A stretch of DNA of 64,000 nt from Nipponacmea schrenckii (Eukaryota; Mollusca; Gastropoda; Lottiidae): positions 20,243,398-20,307,397 of the forward strand of contig JAUJPP010000003.1 of the NCBI GenBank assembly GCA_030562195.1, written 5' to 3'. A program made the position numbers and the translations under genes. Each line of letters starts with the position of its first letter. Within the stretch, counting starts at the first letter, position 1. The notes below the pieces were generated by a model that saw only the letters and a list, made by a program, of their open reading frames with translations, did not search any database and had not been told where the DNA came from. Below, one piece after another: positions 50,538 through 62,804 of the stretch.

Positions 50538-51589
50538 GTTAAAAGTAATTGAGAAAAGGTGTCAAAATGAAATTAGTGAAATTAACAGAAATTGTAAGAT
50601 GGTCGCTTGGAAACAGCGATATTAATGTACAGACTTCTCTAATCCTTGTACCGCAAGCTATTGCATGTACTGTTAAGCTTTCTATGTACATATGCATCGT
50701 GTCTAGATGTCCATATCTATTACCCTCGAGATCTGCTGTCGTAATGAAGAAGTAACACGTCTCAAGAGTGTCGACTCACTGGCATCTGATAATCTGTAGA
50801 CTGCTTTTGTACCTCGTGTTTCAACAAGACAATTGCAAACCCTCCTGACATAACGCAACTGTAGAGCTAGCCCCTCCCCTCTCCACATTGGAGCCGCCAC
50901 TATCGTTTGTGAAAATTGGATTCTGCTGCATTAGGAATAAGAGCGAATCTGACAAAAAGATACTTAATTCAGCTTTAATCTAAACATAATGAATTACTGC
51001 AAACACAACGAAGACAGTTAAAATTGTTGTATAGGTAACAAAATCACGACTGAAATTATTATACCTCTTCAGCTGTAGAAAAAAAAATAATTCGATGACA
51101 ATACCTTGAAGCCTGAGTGACCACCAACGACAAAGAAATAGAATTAAAGGCTTCAACAATAAAATTATTAAACTTGTATACAAATACTAATTTAGTTAAA
51201 AACCAAATTTGTCATTGTGGGCCTTCAAACATGAAGCAATGTTCGCAAATATAATTACAAAAAAATGGACTCGGCTGTTCTTGCAAGTAGAAGGTCTTAT
51301 TTTTATAATATATTGCCCACATGACTTTTAGATTTTGAGATTTTAATGAATCAATTTTGTGAATCATGTCAAGAGGCACAAATAACAGTATTTATAATGC
51401 TTTTCTGCTCTTGTAAATAATATTTCAGAAGACAATGGTATATAATTTCGAACAGACATAAGACTCTTACTCACTTATCTAAAGATCCAGGGATAATACC
51501 GGTATAGGTCGAGATAATACTGTCTTATTTTTCAATACGATTACACTCTGTCAGTGATAATATAATGATCTATTCCTTGAATGAGACAA
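50538..51589. other. Non-coding stretch
   Basis: Nothing recognised. Confidence 0.35.
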
Positions 51590-51700
51590 TAATCCGAGGA
51601 CCAATGTGCAACAGGCTGTGCACCCAAAAAACTAGACGTCGTCTGGGCAAAATGTTCCTTATTGCATACTGCATGACGTTGCCCGTATTTATAAGCCAAT
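51590..51700 (+). repeat. Interspersed repeat (SINE-like), copy 2 fragment
   Basis: It shares about 38 bp of near-identity with 31310-31350 (GCAAAATGTTCC..ATTGCATACTGCATGA.GTTGCCCG). The rest is diverged. Confidence 0.5.
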
Positions 51701-52179
51701 ATGGTACAAAAGAGTAGGAGTAGTAGTAAAACACAATTTATTTAATTGTTTTTTTTTATGATTGGTTTGGTTTTCTTCATATTAAACAACTATAATCCTC
51801 GATTACAGCGTCCTTCTAATACCAGGACAAATCTGATCTGATCTGCTTTTTAAAGCCCTATCTCTTCACGATTTTAGTCGACGGTTCGTTTACATACATT
51901 GTAACAAATGGAGCCAGATTCTATAATGTTCGACGAGAACTTTCTTCGAAGTTATCCTCTTCTGATGTGAATCACTATCAGGAAGATCCCGGACACTGAC
52001 TGATCCATAATTAGCTCCAGCTCTAGCTCAAGGAATTAACTCAGTTTTTAGTGACATATACATATACAGAACTTGATGAAACATGTTCACTGATCTATCA
52101 GTAATTACGTTAAATGTCACAGAACTGGAAGCCAAATATTGTGTAATTTATGACCTAATTGATGCTTATTCAACTTCTA
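51701..52179. other. Non-coding stretch
   Basis: Nothing recognised. Confidence 0.35.
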
Positions 52180-52260
52180 TTACATTAGTTAGTTCTAGTT
52201 TAGAGTGGTCGCGAGTTTTGAGGCAGGTTCGAACCAGTGATGGTTCTCCTAACAATTTAC
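52180..52260 (+). repeat. tRNA-derived SINE head or tRNA relic
   Basis: A-box-like TAGTTTAGAGTGG and, about 25 bases later, a perfect B-box GGTTCGAACC give an internal RNA polymerase III promoter. I cannot fold the flanks into a full cloverleaf. Confidence 0.45.
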
Positions 52261-55200
52261 TACATTTATTTTCCAATTAGGACATTGATAGGGTTCCATT
52301 TTTAGCACAATATAATCTCAGTTTCTAAGAATGGGAATGTGTGAGTCGCTCATATTAGTCGGTGGTCCTGAGGATACTTTGGATAGCATTTTTAAAGCAT
52401 GTATTTATACTTGCCAAAGAGAAAGCATGTCTACAAATAACAGCATCTGCTCGAATTTAGGCCTGACTGAGCCATGTGTCACTAATACACAAACACATAT
52501 ATATCAAATCAATAATGGGCATAAGGTTGAGCTTACGTCAGTGATGTCCGATACAATGTTTAAAAGAGGACATTGCAAGGCCCCATTGGCCTATTTACTT
52601 GCATAAAAAAGATATGTCATTTTTTTGTTGATAAACAATAGAAGTGACTCAGTCAGAATATATACTGCTGCAGGCAATATACTGAACTATCAGAAACGAA
52701 GCGATTTTGACTATTTTTGAACCTTTAGTTGAATGATGTTCTAGCACGCGATGTTGACAGCACATATAATTTATAAAGCTATTGAAATAATCCTTTCAGA
52801 AACTCACCCACACTTCCCAAGTTTAGTTCAGTCAAAAGAAATAATTTACAAACAAAAAATTAACGTCTTTAATAAAGAAGGAATTTGGGAGGCGCCATAA
52901 CATGCATAAGAAAAATGGTTCAGTTAGCAGTAAAAAAAAAGAACATCAATTGGCCCATAACATTTCCACAGCTGAAAATGGTGCCATAGAAAGTAATTTT
53001 TTTTTACATCATAAATTCAACATCTCTGAAAAACAGTCTGCAATATAGACTCCCCTCCAAGTAACTGGAGAGGAATTGTTAACTATCAGACTATTTTTCG
53101 CAATTAAACTTTATACTTAATATTAACGTTGAAACGGAAGAGTGAAATTTTATGAACAAAATCAAGAAAGCTACCCATTCAAATTAATTGTGGTAAATTC
53201 TTTTTGAACATTTCACATTTTTTTTTCTCTATTCAAATTCATTTTCCTCTTTATTTTAACTTATTTTTCAAATATATCTCATTTCTCGTTGCAAAAAGTA
53301 TCTTAATTTCAAGCTGGACTTTTGTCGATTTGATTCAAACGAAATCAATTTCAAAGACGAAAAGGGTCCATATATAAAAGAAAAATTAAGTGTGAATGTA
53401 GGCTAATTCACGCTTGATCATCCCAGATACTTATATAAGTATCATCAACACCAATTGAAAGACTCAACTGACTTCCTATTATAACTTTATTTAATAAAGG
53501 AATCTCATCCAGAACCAATTTGCGGTATTAACCCTCGACCCTCCAATATCCTACAGCAATCAAATCTGCTAGTTAGAAGTGGTAATAGATCTTCAATCAC
53601 TCGTAACAGACAACAAGATAAGAAGAATTCATCCTATTACTTTGTATCTAAGAGAATCACGAAGTCTCCAAGGGAAAGGAAATACGTGTTTAAGTGAACA
53701 TAAGGCAGAAAACCACCAAGTAAAAATTAGATGGTTTCTTCGTCAAACCAATTAAAATTTCAAATTCCTCGTTTACACGTCTGGAAAACATGCTCACACA
53801 TGGAATTGTGGTGGGCCCGAGGCGATTCAAAATCTCATCCGATCCTTCATATTCGTAATGACCGAACCACTTCATTGAGAATATACAATGAAGATTTGAT
53901 ATGGACGTAATGCTATCAGATTCATCAAAACGGACGATTATTTCAAAGAAACTGCCGATTTCGGCTACTAATCGTCGATACGTCTAATTAAATCCAGGTG
54001 GGTGTTTTTTTCCACCAGTTTCCTGCATGCATGGAAATTACAGTTGCTCCCAGATCCGGATAAAATATTTCTGGGTTATAATTTGGTATAATTTACTCAA
54101 AGATTAAATGAAGCCTCAAAAAATCTCTGTTTTTATGGCTTCTTACAGTATCGAACAGACAAACCAAAAAGATATTGTTTTATGTCCATATGGACTTTCT
54201 GGAAAGCAAACGTTCGACGATATCGAGAACTTAAGGAACCCTCCTTGAATTATATATATCCGATGTCCATCAAACACAAAAGGCCTTCAAATTAGACCCG
54301 AGACATAATAATAGACACTATAAGCCAATAATAATAACGTTGGTGTGTAGGTATGTAATTTCCAGTGCTATCTACTTTGCTAATCGACTCTAAAACAGGA
54401 TACATCAATCGACAAATTAGCGAGATGAAAGGTTGGTATACTAGTGTATACCACTGTGTATCAAACTTTGAATAAATCAATCAAAAAGTGTTCGGACAAA
54501 ACACAATATATCGGTTGGGTATGTCAAGACCTGGAAGGATTTACCATCAATACCTAATATATTCAGGAATTCTAGAAACAAATATATTTTATACTTTTTA
54601 AACAATATGATATTTTGAGATATCCTAATGGGGTATTGAGAGCTGATATTGAAATACCATCTTATCTCGAATAAGTTGGAAATGGATGAATATTTTGTTT
54701 GACAGTAATGTCTATTCTCCATATTCAGTGTTAATTGAATGTATACTAATGGCTGTGACTTTACAAATATTATTCTATGTTGATTACTTATAGAACTAAT
54801 CAGATTCATCGATGAGGTAGATCAGTGTTGTCAGAATAAAGTCGAACAACTAAAACAAGAACTGAAGCTTTAGTTACTAGACTACGTGTAATATTGTAGG
54901 CGGGCGATTCCAAATGCATTTTTTCGTCGCATTAGGATGCCCATAATTTTTAATAGGGCAGGCTTATAACCAAGGTTCTCGAGAACTAAACCTTTTCATT
55001 ATTTGTATGGATCTTATCTGAATTATCCAATATCATACTCTTCATAGCTTGGTCAACAAGACTAATAATGAGCAGTAATTCACGTTATTTCCTTTTCGCT
55101 CCTCACCGGAAGTAGAACTATTGAACATTACTTTTGAAAAAAAGCAATGACGACACAAAAAACTAATGTCTTCTAATTCGTTGCATTAGTTTGGTAAAAA

Positions 55201-55267
55201 ATCGTAGGTACAGCGATCAAGTTGATCCTTGGTTAACTGGCTCAGGGGTAAACAGAATTTGTTAAGG
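52261..55267. other. Non-coding stretch
   Basis: No gene or transposon recognised. Open frames up to 110 codons (54477-54809 minus) lack motifs. Confidence 0.4.
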
Positions 55268-55819
55268 CCTGTGTCCACATTTGCGTTTTCAGGAGCGTTT
55301 TCACGCCGCGTAATACGCGTCGAGAAACCCCAAAGAGTATTTCAATAGTGACTTGTCCACATAGGCGTAATCGAAAAAACGCCACGCTTTGCCGACGCGG
55401 CGTAAAACGCCCATAACCTCCGAAGGGGTTTTGAGCGTTTTACGCCTGGCGTGATACAATAGCTGCAAGTGAATAAAATTGCACTCAAAATGTCACGTGA
55501 GCATATTTAGCAGCAGACTACAATTACATCAGTCACAATGGGCAAGGGAGATAAGGACAAAGAACGACTCATCGAAGAAATAGAAAAGAACCAACCTATT
55601 TACAACAAGCAGTCGCCGTTTTATAAAGACTTTGCCAAAAAGGATGATATTTGGAAGGAAATTGCGGATCGTTTGGGAATCACTGGTAAGCCTGCACGCC
55701 TACAATTACGCCCCAAATTACGCCTGTCCGAGTACGCTAATGTGGACGCATTTCAGGTGTTTTCCGACGCGTATTACGTGGCGTGTAAACGCTCCTGAAA
55801 ACGCGAATGTGGACACAGG
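55268..55819 (+). mobile_element. CpG-rich DNA transposon fragment with long inverted ends and a MADF exon
   Basis: The inverted ends are about 55 bp long and nearly identical. They start CCTGTGTCCACATT and contain GCGTTTTCAGGAGCG and TAATACGCGTCG. The element is 552 bp. Its ends are dense in CpG and in GCGTTTTACGCC-type motifs, unlike the neighbourhood. Inside is a MADF coding exon (55538-55685). PIF/Harbinger elements carry a MADF/Myb-like second gene, so this may be an internally deleted Harbinger-like element. No convincing TTA/TAA target duplication was found, so the class is open. Confidence 0.78.
55538..55685 (+). CDS. MADF domain, first coding exon, inside the transposon
   Basis: The ATG in CACAATGG opens MGKGDKDKERLIEEIEKNQP, then IYNKQSPFYKDFAKKDDIW and KEIADRLGITG. 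This is the first two thirds of a MADF (Myb/SANT-like) DNA-binding domain. A consensus donor follows (CTG|GTAAGC at 55685/55686). The frame also stays open to 55798, but those residues come from the inverted-repeat DNA and have no MADF likeness, so splicing is the better model. The remaining MADF exon and the transposase are absent. In Harbinger elements this protein helps the transposase reach the nucleus and bind the ends. Here it is probably a non-functional leftover. Confidence 0.72.
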
Positions 55820-57650
55820 AATTTTGTATTGTCACATTATTTCAGATATAATTAGTGATACGGGCGCACGATTTGTATAGTAATCAAATAAAACTATATT
55901 TCGGTTGGTAAGGTGGACTGAATGCACTGATGGATTAGATTTTCTGATATCGTCAGTTGCTTGCAGTCGTTGAATTTTAGTTGATCACCGATTCGACTTC
56001 CATGTACGAGATACATCAAATTTTTATGTGCAGATTTATAGTAGACTAATGAATAGGTAGAATCGAAAACGTTTTCTAAATATACCTAATCTTATAATAA
56101 ATGTATAGTTAAAAAAATAGTGATAAAACCAACAAAACACAGTTGTTTGAACACTAGAAGTGGCTATTTTATGAAGCTGGCATACAATTTACATTTATCA
56201 GTGTTTTAATGACTGACAAATACAGCAAGTGAAATGTTGTAAGTAATAAATACGGATATTATATATATCATATTTCTGTTATTGACTAATAAACCCTGGT
56301 AATGATGGTACTGAAACTTGGTTTAATAACACTTGATCATATTTGATAGCATAATAACATATTCGAACAATGACATATATAGTTGTTCCTAGTTCAGTTA
56401 ACAACAAAATAACTATCTTCACATTACAATTTCAATGTGTACAATAATTGTCTTAATCAAAAACATCGTTAATTATATCTGGAGTTTGTATATATATATA
56501 ATATATACATCCATGTATCTACTCGATCAGACTGAAATTGGTTTAAAAGAATTAGTCAAAATGTAGCGTAATAATTGTTAATTTATCATGAGCATTTTTG
56601 GTTCCGGCTTTTTAATGACTCAATACGTTAACCTTGAAAATACTTAGGCGTTTATTTTGAATAAATTCGAACAGTTCTTTTCTTACAACAACAAAAAAAA
56701 AAAATCAAAAAAAAAAATCATAAACTTAGACAAATATTCCCGATTTTGATGTTCAAAAATAGGTAAGATTATAAGGAGATGATTGCACATATTATATAGC
56801 TTCCCAGGCAATGTAATATACCTCCACTGGTAGAATTGAATTTGAATAAAATCGTGAGAGAACAGCAACAGTCACCGGAAAGAAATATCTAACCTTCAGT
56901 CTAACACGTCTTTTCTGGAGTGATAAATGTACAATTTTACAAAGTTTCAATAATATGTGTCTGAATTGTACCTTCTAAACTTTTGTCAGCAAGATCTCCA
57001 CCACTGAAATGCTAATGATTCATTTTCTCGTTTTGTGAAGTTGGTTTCAATCCGGACGAAAATTGATCCTCAAAGTAAAACGTTCTTAAACCTATATATT
57101 AAAAGGCATTTCTTTATCAATAATATTGCTTCTCCATGCTATTTTATTTTGATTTTGGGCGACTTAGAGATTGTTCGAAGTGCAAAAAAGGCCACAATTA
57201 TTTCACTATTCATGAGAGTTTTTTTTGCAAATATGACAATTGTCGAAGGCATTTATCGAATCAACATTCTCAGATACATGTACTGAGATACTTGTATGTA
57301 TATGACCCCTGGTCTCGCGTATGTTCCTTCACAACATCGGAAGAGCATCATAAATTGGCCAAAGCAATGTAAACAGTTCAACTGTTTTGGTATTTGGTAT
57401 CCTTATTCACCTCCTTATATGTCTTATTAGAAGAATGTATGAGCAAATTGATTTTCAACAAGTGATGATTGGTAGAAACTTGCCGGATTAGGTTAAACTG
57501 TACGTACCGACGATTGGGCGATAGTCGATTCACAATAAGCTCCATTTTTTATCACATGCGACATAGCAAATATCTGGTCTTATCTAGCTGATAATGAGAT
57601 TCTTAGTCTCCCTTTATTCTTGTGTCGTAAAGAAAACTAATTAACTAAGC
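55820..57650. other. Non-coding stretch
   Basis: Nothing recognised. An ATATAT palindrome lies near 56490-56510 and A-runs near 56690-56720. Confidence 0.4.
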
Positions 57651-57654
57651 AACT

Positions 57655-57745
57655 AAATTGTATTGTACAGTGCATCTGAGCACGTTTTGGTGAAAGATGG
57701 CGCTATATAAAAATCTTGATAATAATAATAATAATAAAGCACAAA
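57655..57745 (+). repeat. Retroposon 3' tail (GGCGCTATATAAA type) with (ATA)n
   Basis: GCATCTGAGCACG...GATGGCGCTATATAAAAAT followed by repeated AATAAT is a common 3' end of marine-invertebrate retroposons. Body not identified. Confidence 0.5.
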
Positions 57746-59039
57746 CTCTTTTCACCGTTTTGACCTCTAGTGATTGTTCTTACTGTGAGCTTATGGAACA
57801 CCGAAAAGCCCAAAATTCACAACCCTTAGTCCGTACGACTTTGAGAACGAATTTTGATTTTTAAGGACAAATGTTAAATTATGACTAACAAATGAATTAG
57901 CATGAATTAAGCATTACGGAATAAGGATGTCTTTATATTTGGCTGTTTGGTTTTCCATAAGAGCTGTTATAATTCAAAAGGTTGTGGTGAATATAATAAA
58001 TGAACCTGAACATGAGAATAATATTATAATTAAAAGAACAAAGCCTATACTCATTAATAAATACAGTAGTCTTACAAACGCCAATTAACGTGTATTCGTT
58101 TATTAACTTCAGGAATGTCTCGCCACATTTCCTCTATTAGAAATACCGAGCTTTATCTTCTAAGCACAATCTCAAGTTTCTCAATAATTTAGCAATTAGT
58201 TCTCATAATTCCTTCTGTGAAAGAAAATATGCTTAATTTAATCATAATTCAGGAACTAGAAATACCACTTAGTTCACAGACCGTTCTCTTTACAGTTTAC
58301 ACTTGAAACAATGGATCGGAAATAACAAGAGATGACTTCTGAATGTTTTTCTAGCGAGACATACAGAACGGAAGTACTAAAGTTTTCTTTGTTTTAGTGT
58401 TAAGTTGGGTTTACGAAAGCTGACACACAAATTGTTAGCCTGTGAAAACTTGATCCTATAATGTGAGGTCGATGTCAGAAAATTAGGCTACAACCTCTAC
58501 AAAAAAAAGGATAAGAAAGAAACAACTATATTTTATAAGGATATCAACTCTGGTCCACAACTAAGGATCCATTATACCAGGATCCTTGGTAGAAAATGCT
58601 CTGTAGAGGTATACTTTAAGTCTCACTATTGGTTTCTATTACAGCTTAGAGGGCTAGACAAAGTTACCTTATGAAAAGGTCAGGTTTGTTCACTATACAA
58701 ATGTATTTTTTCCTTTAATCCAAGTTATCACGAAATATTTCCTCGGTGTATTCGAAGGAAATTGAGCAGACACTATAATGAAAATTAACATGTTTTTTTT
58801 TTCCAGTAAATTTAATAATACAATGAAGAACTCACAACTGGTCCATTACAAATTAAATTTTGATAACTTCAGAAGTAACTCGTTTAACGGGATAAAACAT
58901 ACAGAGTAATGGGAATTCTCGTGCTCTTCTTGATCTTCACACTTATATCTTCAAAGTTGGAAAGTAAACATTATATGACCTTTACTGCTGTATTTTTGAA
59001 CAAGTAAAGACTGGCTATGTTATATAGTGTGTACGGTAA
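57746..59039. other. Non-coding stretch
   Basis: Nothing recognised. Confidence 0.35.
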
Positions 59040-59190
59040 GAAAAGTATTTACAGGGACAATGTATCAGTACTACGACTTAGTTGCAATTTCATCATAATA
59101 ATATTGTCAGATGAGGGTGTAAATTGAACCCTGGACCTAGTGGTTCGTGAGCAAGCATCTAACTCACTGAACCCCCGAGGTTCAAGGAGA
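59040..59190 (-). repeat. tRNA-derived SINE
   Basis: Reading on the minus strand: CCTCGGGGGTTCAGTGAGTT at about 59180 (A-box region), then ACTAGGTCCAGGGTTCAA near 59130 (B-box). This is the spacing and wording of a tRNA-derived SINE head. The tail to about 59040 is not recognised. Confidence 0.6.
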
Positions 59191-59565
59191 GACAAACATA
59201 CAGTTACCTCTGAAATGTATATATTCAGTCCAACAAACAAGTCGTAGAATGTGCTCACCACGAGCAACGTTTGATCTTTTTGATTGTCATTAACAATTAA
59301 TCAAGGACAAGTTTATGACCATCTCATGCTGACAGTCCAAAGTTTTTAACACCAATAATCATATTACAATTAATTACTTTTACAGACCCAGGTTATAACA
59401 TTGCTAAAACTTAAAATACTCTGGGTTACAGCCACCAAGAGAAATTATTTTGTTCAGATTTGATGTTTATCTCAAGATAATTTTTCTGACTTTTGAGATC
59501 TTTATTCAATGCTATTAAATGAATCAAAATGAAAAGAGTAGGTAAAAATATTTTAATGATAAATT
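59191..59565. other. Non-coding stretch just upstream of the PLE
   Basis: Nothing recognised. The left limit of the PLE is not defined. Confidence 0.35.
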
Positions 59566-59580
59566 TTACTAATGACTCTT

Positions 59581-59619
59581 ATGCCTGAAGAAGCTACATT
59601 AGCGAAATCCGGATCGCAT
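59581..59619 (+). ncRNA. Hammerhead ribozyme-like motif of the PLE
   Basis: Stem I arms ATGC (59581-59584) and GCAT (59616-59619) enclose CTGAAGA (59585-59591, the CUGANGA box) and a 4-bp stem II GCTA-CAT-TAGC (59593-59603). GAAA (59604-59607), the palindromic stem III TCCGGA, then UC with predicted cleavage after C59615 complete the core. Very short palindromic stem III is known for PLE hammerheads, which may work as dimers. An extra A between the CUGANGA box and stem II is unusual and could impair activity. Confidence 0.6.
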
Positions 59620-59712
59620 TTTATTGAGGAGCCCCTATATCTTAATGTTTGTAAGTTGTTATTATTTTTGTATTAAACATTGTTATATTCTTATAAACTT
59701 GGATTTATCATA

Positions 59713-60966
59713 ATGGACCACCGATCCAACTGGCTGTACCCTAGAAGAAATGTTCATCACCGAGTTCTATACCCCGAGAGACATGCAACACAGTCTCACC
59801 AGCATCACTACAGGCCTCATCAGAATTCCAGATTTAACAGACAACCATATCATCATAGACAGAGACATGACACAACTAATCCTATTGTGAAGATGTTTTT
59901 TTCAACTTATTCAGTGTCTTCACCATGCTTCTATGATTTCAAAACAAGTTGATGGTTCGCCAACCCGTGGGTTTTTATATAAAATTAATGATCTCAACCG
60001 GTTTGTAAAACCAGCTCTTAAAAACCACCAGATATCTTCGGCTATTGCAGCAGTCAACAAATCTTGGGCAACAAATGTGGCATTGGCACTTAAGAATCAT
60101 TACGATTCACAGCTGGCCTCCAAAATTAACTTGATCAAAACACAAAATATTTCGGAATCTGACATACAAAAACATTCTAAGGAAGCAATAAATTGGGCTA
60201 AAAAGTCATATCGACGACTACAAAAAGAAACACTTGATCATTTTACAAGAATCATTGCTGATTTGAAATGTAGTAATGTGGTGGAGGCCATGGATGTTCC
60301 GCCAAGCCCACCAACCAACTCCTACCATCAACACCACAGAATTCCAGCCAGAGGTCAAATCCAGAAACTCCACAGTCCATTACCAAAACCACATCCCGTC
60401 GTCGCTTGAGTTTGGGAAACTCACCACCTCTATCTAAACCAAGACGCAATGAAAACCAAAAGGACAAAACCAAATGGTCTCTGCCTAATTTGGTGAAGCC
60501 AACCCTTATCATAGGATCCTCCAACATTAGTAATATACCAACTATTGATACTGATACACAAGCTGAATCCTACCCGTGTACAACATATTACACACTTACT
60601 TTCAAAGATTTCTCCATCCACTATTCCAAAGAAGGTTTTATTCCACATTGGGTTAAACAACAGAGAAGAGTCGGGTGAATCTATCCACCGTCGGATGATG
60701 GAATGATTAAAATGGCTAAATCCAAATTTCCTACAGCCTCCCTGTTTGCAACACAAATTCCATTCTCCAAAAATCTCACCCTTTCAGATCCCCAGTCAGC
60801 CACTAACCTCAGAAGATTCAACGACCTGTTATACCATAAACCCTCCTTTGACGCGAAAACCATTCCCCGTTTCAATGGAATGATTGGTGTATTTTCGGAC
60901 CACATCCACTGGATGACCCCCACTGCCAAAGCTATTTATTCTCAATGGGTCTCCCATTTAAACTAA
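59713..60966 (+). pseudogene. PLE ORF1 with SGNH-like blocks, frame-broken
   Basis: An ATG at 59713 opens a basic, His/Arg-rich N-terminus (MDHRSNWLYPRRN). The frame shifts near 59940 to an alpha-helical stretch (FVKPALKNHQISSAIAAVNK) that runs to about 60300, and shifts again near 60400. The third part has LIIGSSNISNI, like the GDSN block of SGNH esterases, and ends with DHIHWMTPTAKAIYSQWVSH, like their Dx(x)H block. The middle of the domain appears deleted around a TGA at about 60676. The last codons overlap the start of the RT frame by about 20 bases, in another register. Esterase-like modules are known in CR1/L2 LINEs and in giant PLEs, so a role in particle or membrane interaction is plausible but unproven. 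Confidence 0.55.
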
Positions 60967-62316
60967 ACGCGGGGGGAAGTATCGTTCAACTAGGCCAGAC
61001 CATAGTGAATCTGAGCTCGCGCAAACTTTCTCCCCTTGAAGAAAGAGTTTTAGATAGAGGGCTGACTTTCATCCCTACATCTAAACCTCTTTCACGCGTA
61101 CCAATTTTATCGTCGATTGAGCACGTCATTAGGACTTTTAAACTAAATTATTTCTTCCGTGAAAGATTAGGCCGTGGAAAGCGAACTCCATTTATAGAAA
61201 AGTCTGGCTGGAATCCACCAGACAGTGCGATTGACCACAATATTTTGAGTAAATGCGATAATTTATACGAAGAAGTCTCCCATTTACCACTGGTAAATGA
61301 AAAGAACAACCTTACCGATTTTGAACGCTCTGTTTTGACCACTTTGAAAAATGATCAGACAATTATAATCCGCAAGAGTGACAAGGGCAATTGCTGTGTC
61401 ATTCAAAATCGCGAGGACTATGTTTTTGAAGTAGAATCCCAACTAAATAATAAAAATCACTACCGCGAACTGGACCAACCAATTTTTCTGGAAACAGCTA
61501 AACAGATTAACACTATTTTAAATATTTTAGAACAAAAAGGCTTTTTATCTGATTCCCAATATGACTATCTTAGTGCAAAACCGGAAGTACGCCAACGCCA
61601 TATATATACATTACCGAAAATTCATAAAAAACCTGAATCTGAATGGCATGTCGCAAACAGAATACCCAAGGGCAGGCCGATTATATCTGACTGCTCTAGT
61701 GAATCTTACCAAGTTTCCGAATATATCGACCATTTTTTACTACCATTGGCTTGCAAGCATCCGTCGTACTTAAAAGACACTACCGATTTTATAGAAAAAA
61801 TAAGAAAATTAGATATACCAGACAGTTCGATGTTTATTTCTTTAGATGTTACAAGCATGTACACGAATATTGATAACAAATCCGGTTTAGACGCTGTTCG
61901 AAAAGCCTTTTTCAGAAACCCAAATCCTGAACGTCCAGACAAAGAAATTTTAGACTTATTAGAAATATGCCTCACGCGAAATGACTTCACTTTCAATGGA
62001 AAAATTTACCTACAAACTTCTGGCACTGCTATGGGAAAACGCTTCGCGCCGAGTTATGCGAATATCTTTATGGCTGAATGAGAACATGAAATCTCACTAA
62101 TTTCCCCTTTTCAACCTCTCTTCTATGGAAGATTTTTAGACGATATTTTTATTATTTGGACAGAATCTTTGGCAAACTTTTGGGAGTATTTCGAAATTCT
62201 AAATAATCACCATCCTTCTATAAAACTTACAGCAAACATCTCGGAAAATAGCATGAATTTCTTGGATACAACTGTATTCAAAGGACCAAGTTTTAATCAA
62301 ACTAAAAAACTTGATA
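60945..62316 (+). pseudogene. PLE reverse transcriptase, one in-frame stop
   Basis: The ATG at 60945 opens 378 codons up to a TGA at 62079-62081, likely a TGG change after the motif-B region. The N-terminal part carries VNLSSRKLSPLEERVLDRGL and RKSDKGNCCVIQNREDY. The RT core follows: YTLPKIHKKP, GRPIISDCSSESYQVSEYID, motif A ISLDVTSMYTNI with its aspartate, and GTAMGKRFAPSYANIF. After the stop the same frame continues with GRFLDDIFIIW, which holds the catalytic aspartate pair, and FEILNNHHPSIKLTANISE. It ends at the TTAA insertion. PLE RTs prime from nicked or exposed DNA ends. Everything else appears intact. Confidence 0.92.
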
Positions 62317-62804
62317 TTAAAGGGGCCCAGGCTTTATTTGTTTCGGACAATCATCCGACAGCCTCAAACACATGAAATCTTTTGGTTAGCTAATCAGAAA
62401 TAGTCTACAGAGCTTACCTTTGAAATTTGAGCCTTCAAATCCATGTGTATCCATAATTATCCGTTTTTGAAAACCATAATGTCTTAAGAAATTACGAACG
62501 TCCCGCCATATTGGAAAACGGTTCGTCTTAAGAGTTATCCTTCCCGTCGTGCAATAGCGGTCATCTATATAAATAGACTACAACGCATTTTCAATCGTAG
62601 ACTTTGTCAACAGGACACACAATTTTCAGACTGACTGGAGACCAGCCGCGTACAGCACGGAAAAAAATGAAAAGTGAAATTTTTTGTTTGAGGTATATTT
62701 CAAGGTATTTTGCGATTTTCTTAGAGCTTGAGTATTCCTGAGGACTGTTTAAATGTAACAAAGGCCCAAAACGACCTCTAAAAATCAAGCCTGTGCCCCT
62801 TTAA
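62317..62804. mobile_element. TTAA-flanked MITE inserted in the PLE
   Basis: TTAA at 62317-62320 and 62801-62804 flanks 480 bp. The inverted ends are AGGGGCCCAGGCTT and AGGGGCACAGGCTT (reverse complement of the right end). PLE homology ends at one TTAA and resumes at the other with the same codon phase. No coding inside. The ends begin AGGG as in the two foldback elements but diverge after that, so this is a second TTAA family, again fitting piggyBac-type movement. Confidence 0.9.

Noticed and set aside
54477..54809. A 110-codon minus-strand open frame
   Set aside because: Low-complexity, Ile/Tyr-rich translation of AT-rich DNA with no motif.
55686..55798. MADF protein continuing without splicing to 55798
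   Set aside because: These codons read through inverted-repeat DNA and lose MADF likeness exactly at a consensus GT donor.
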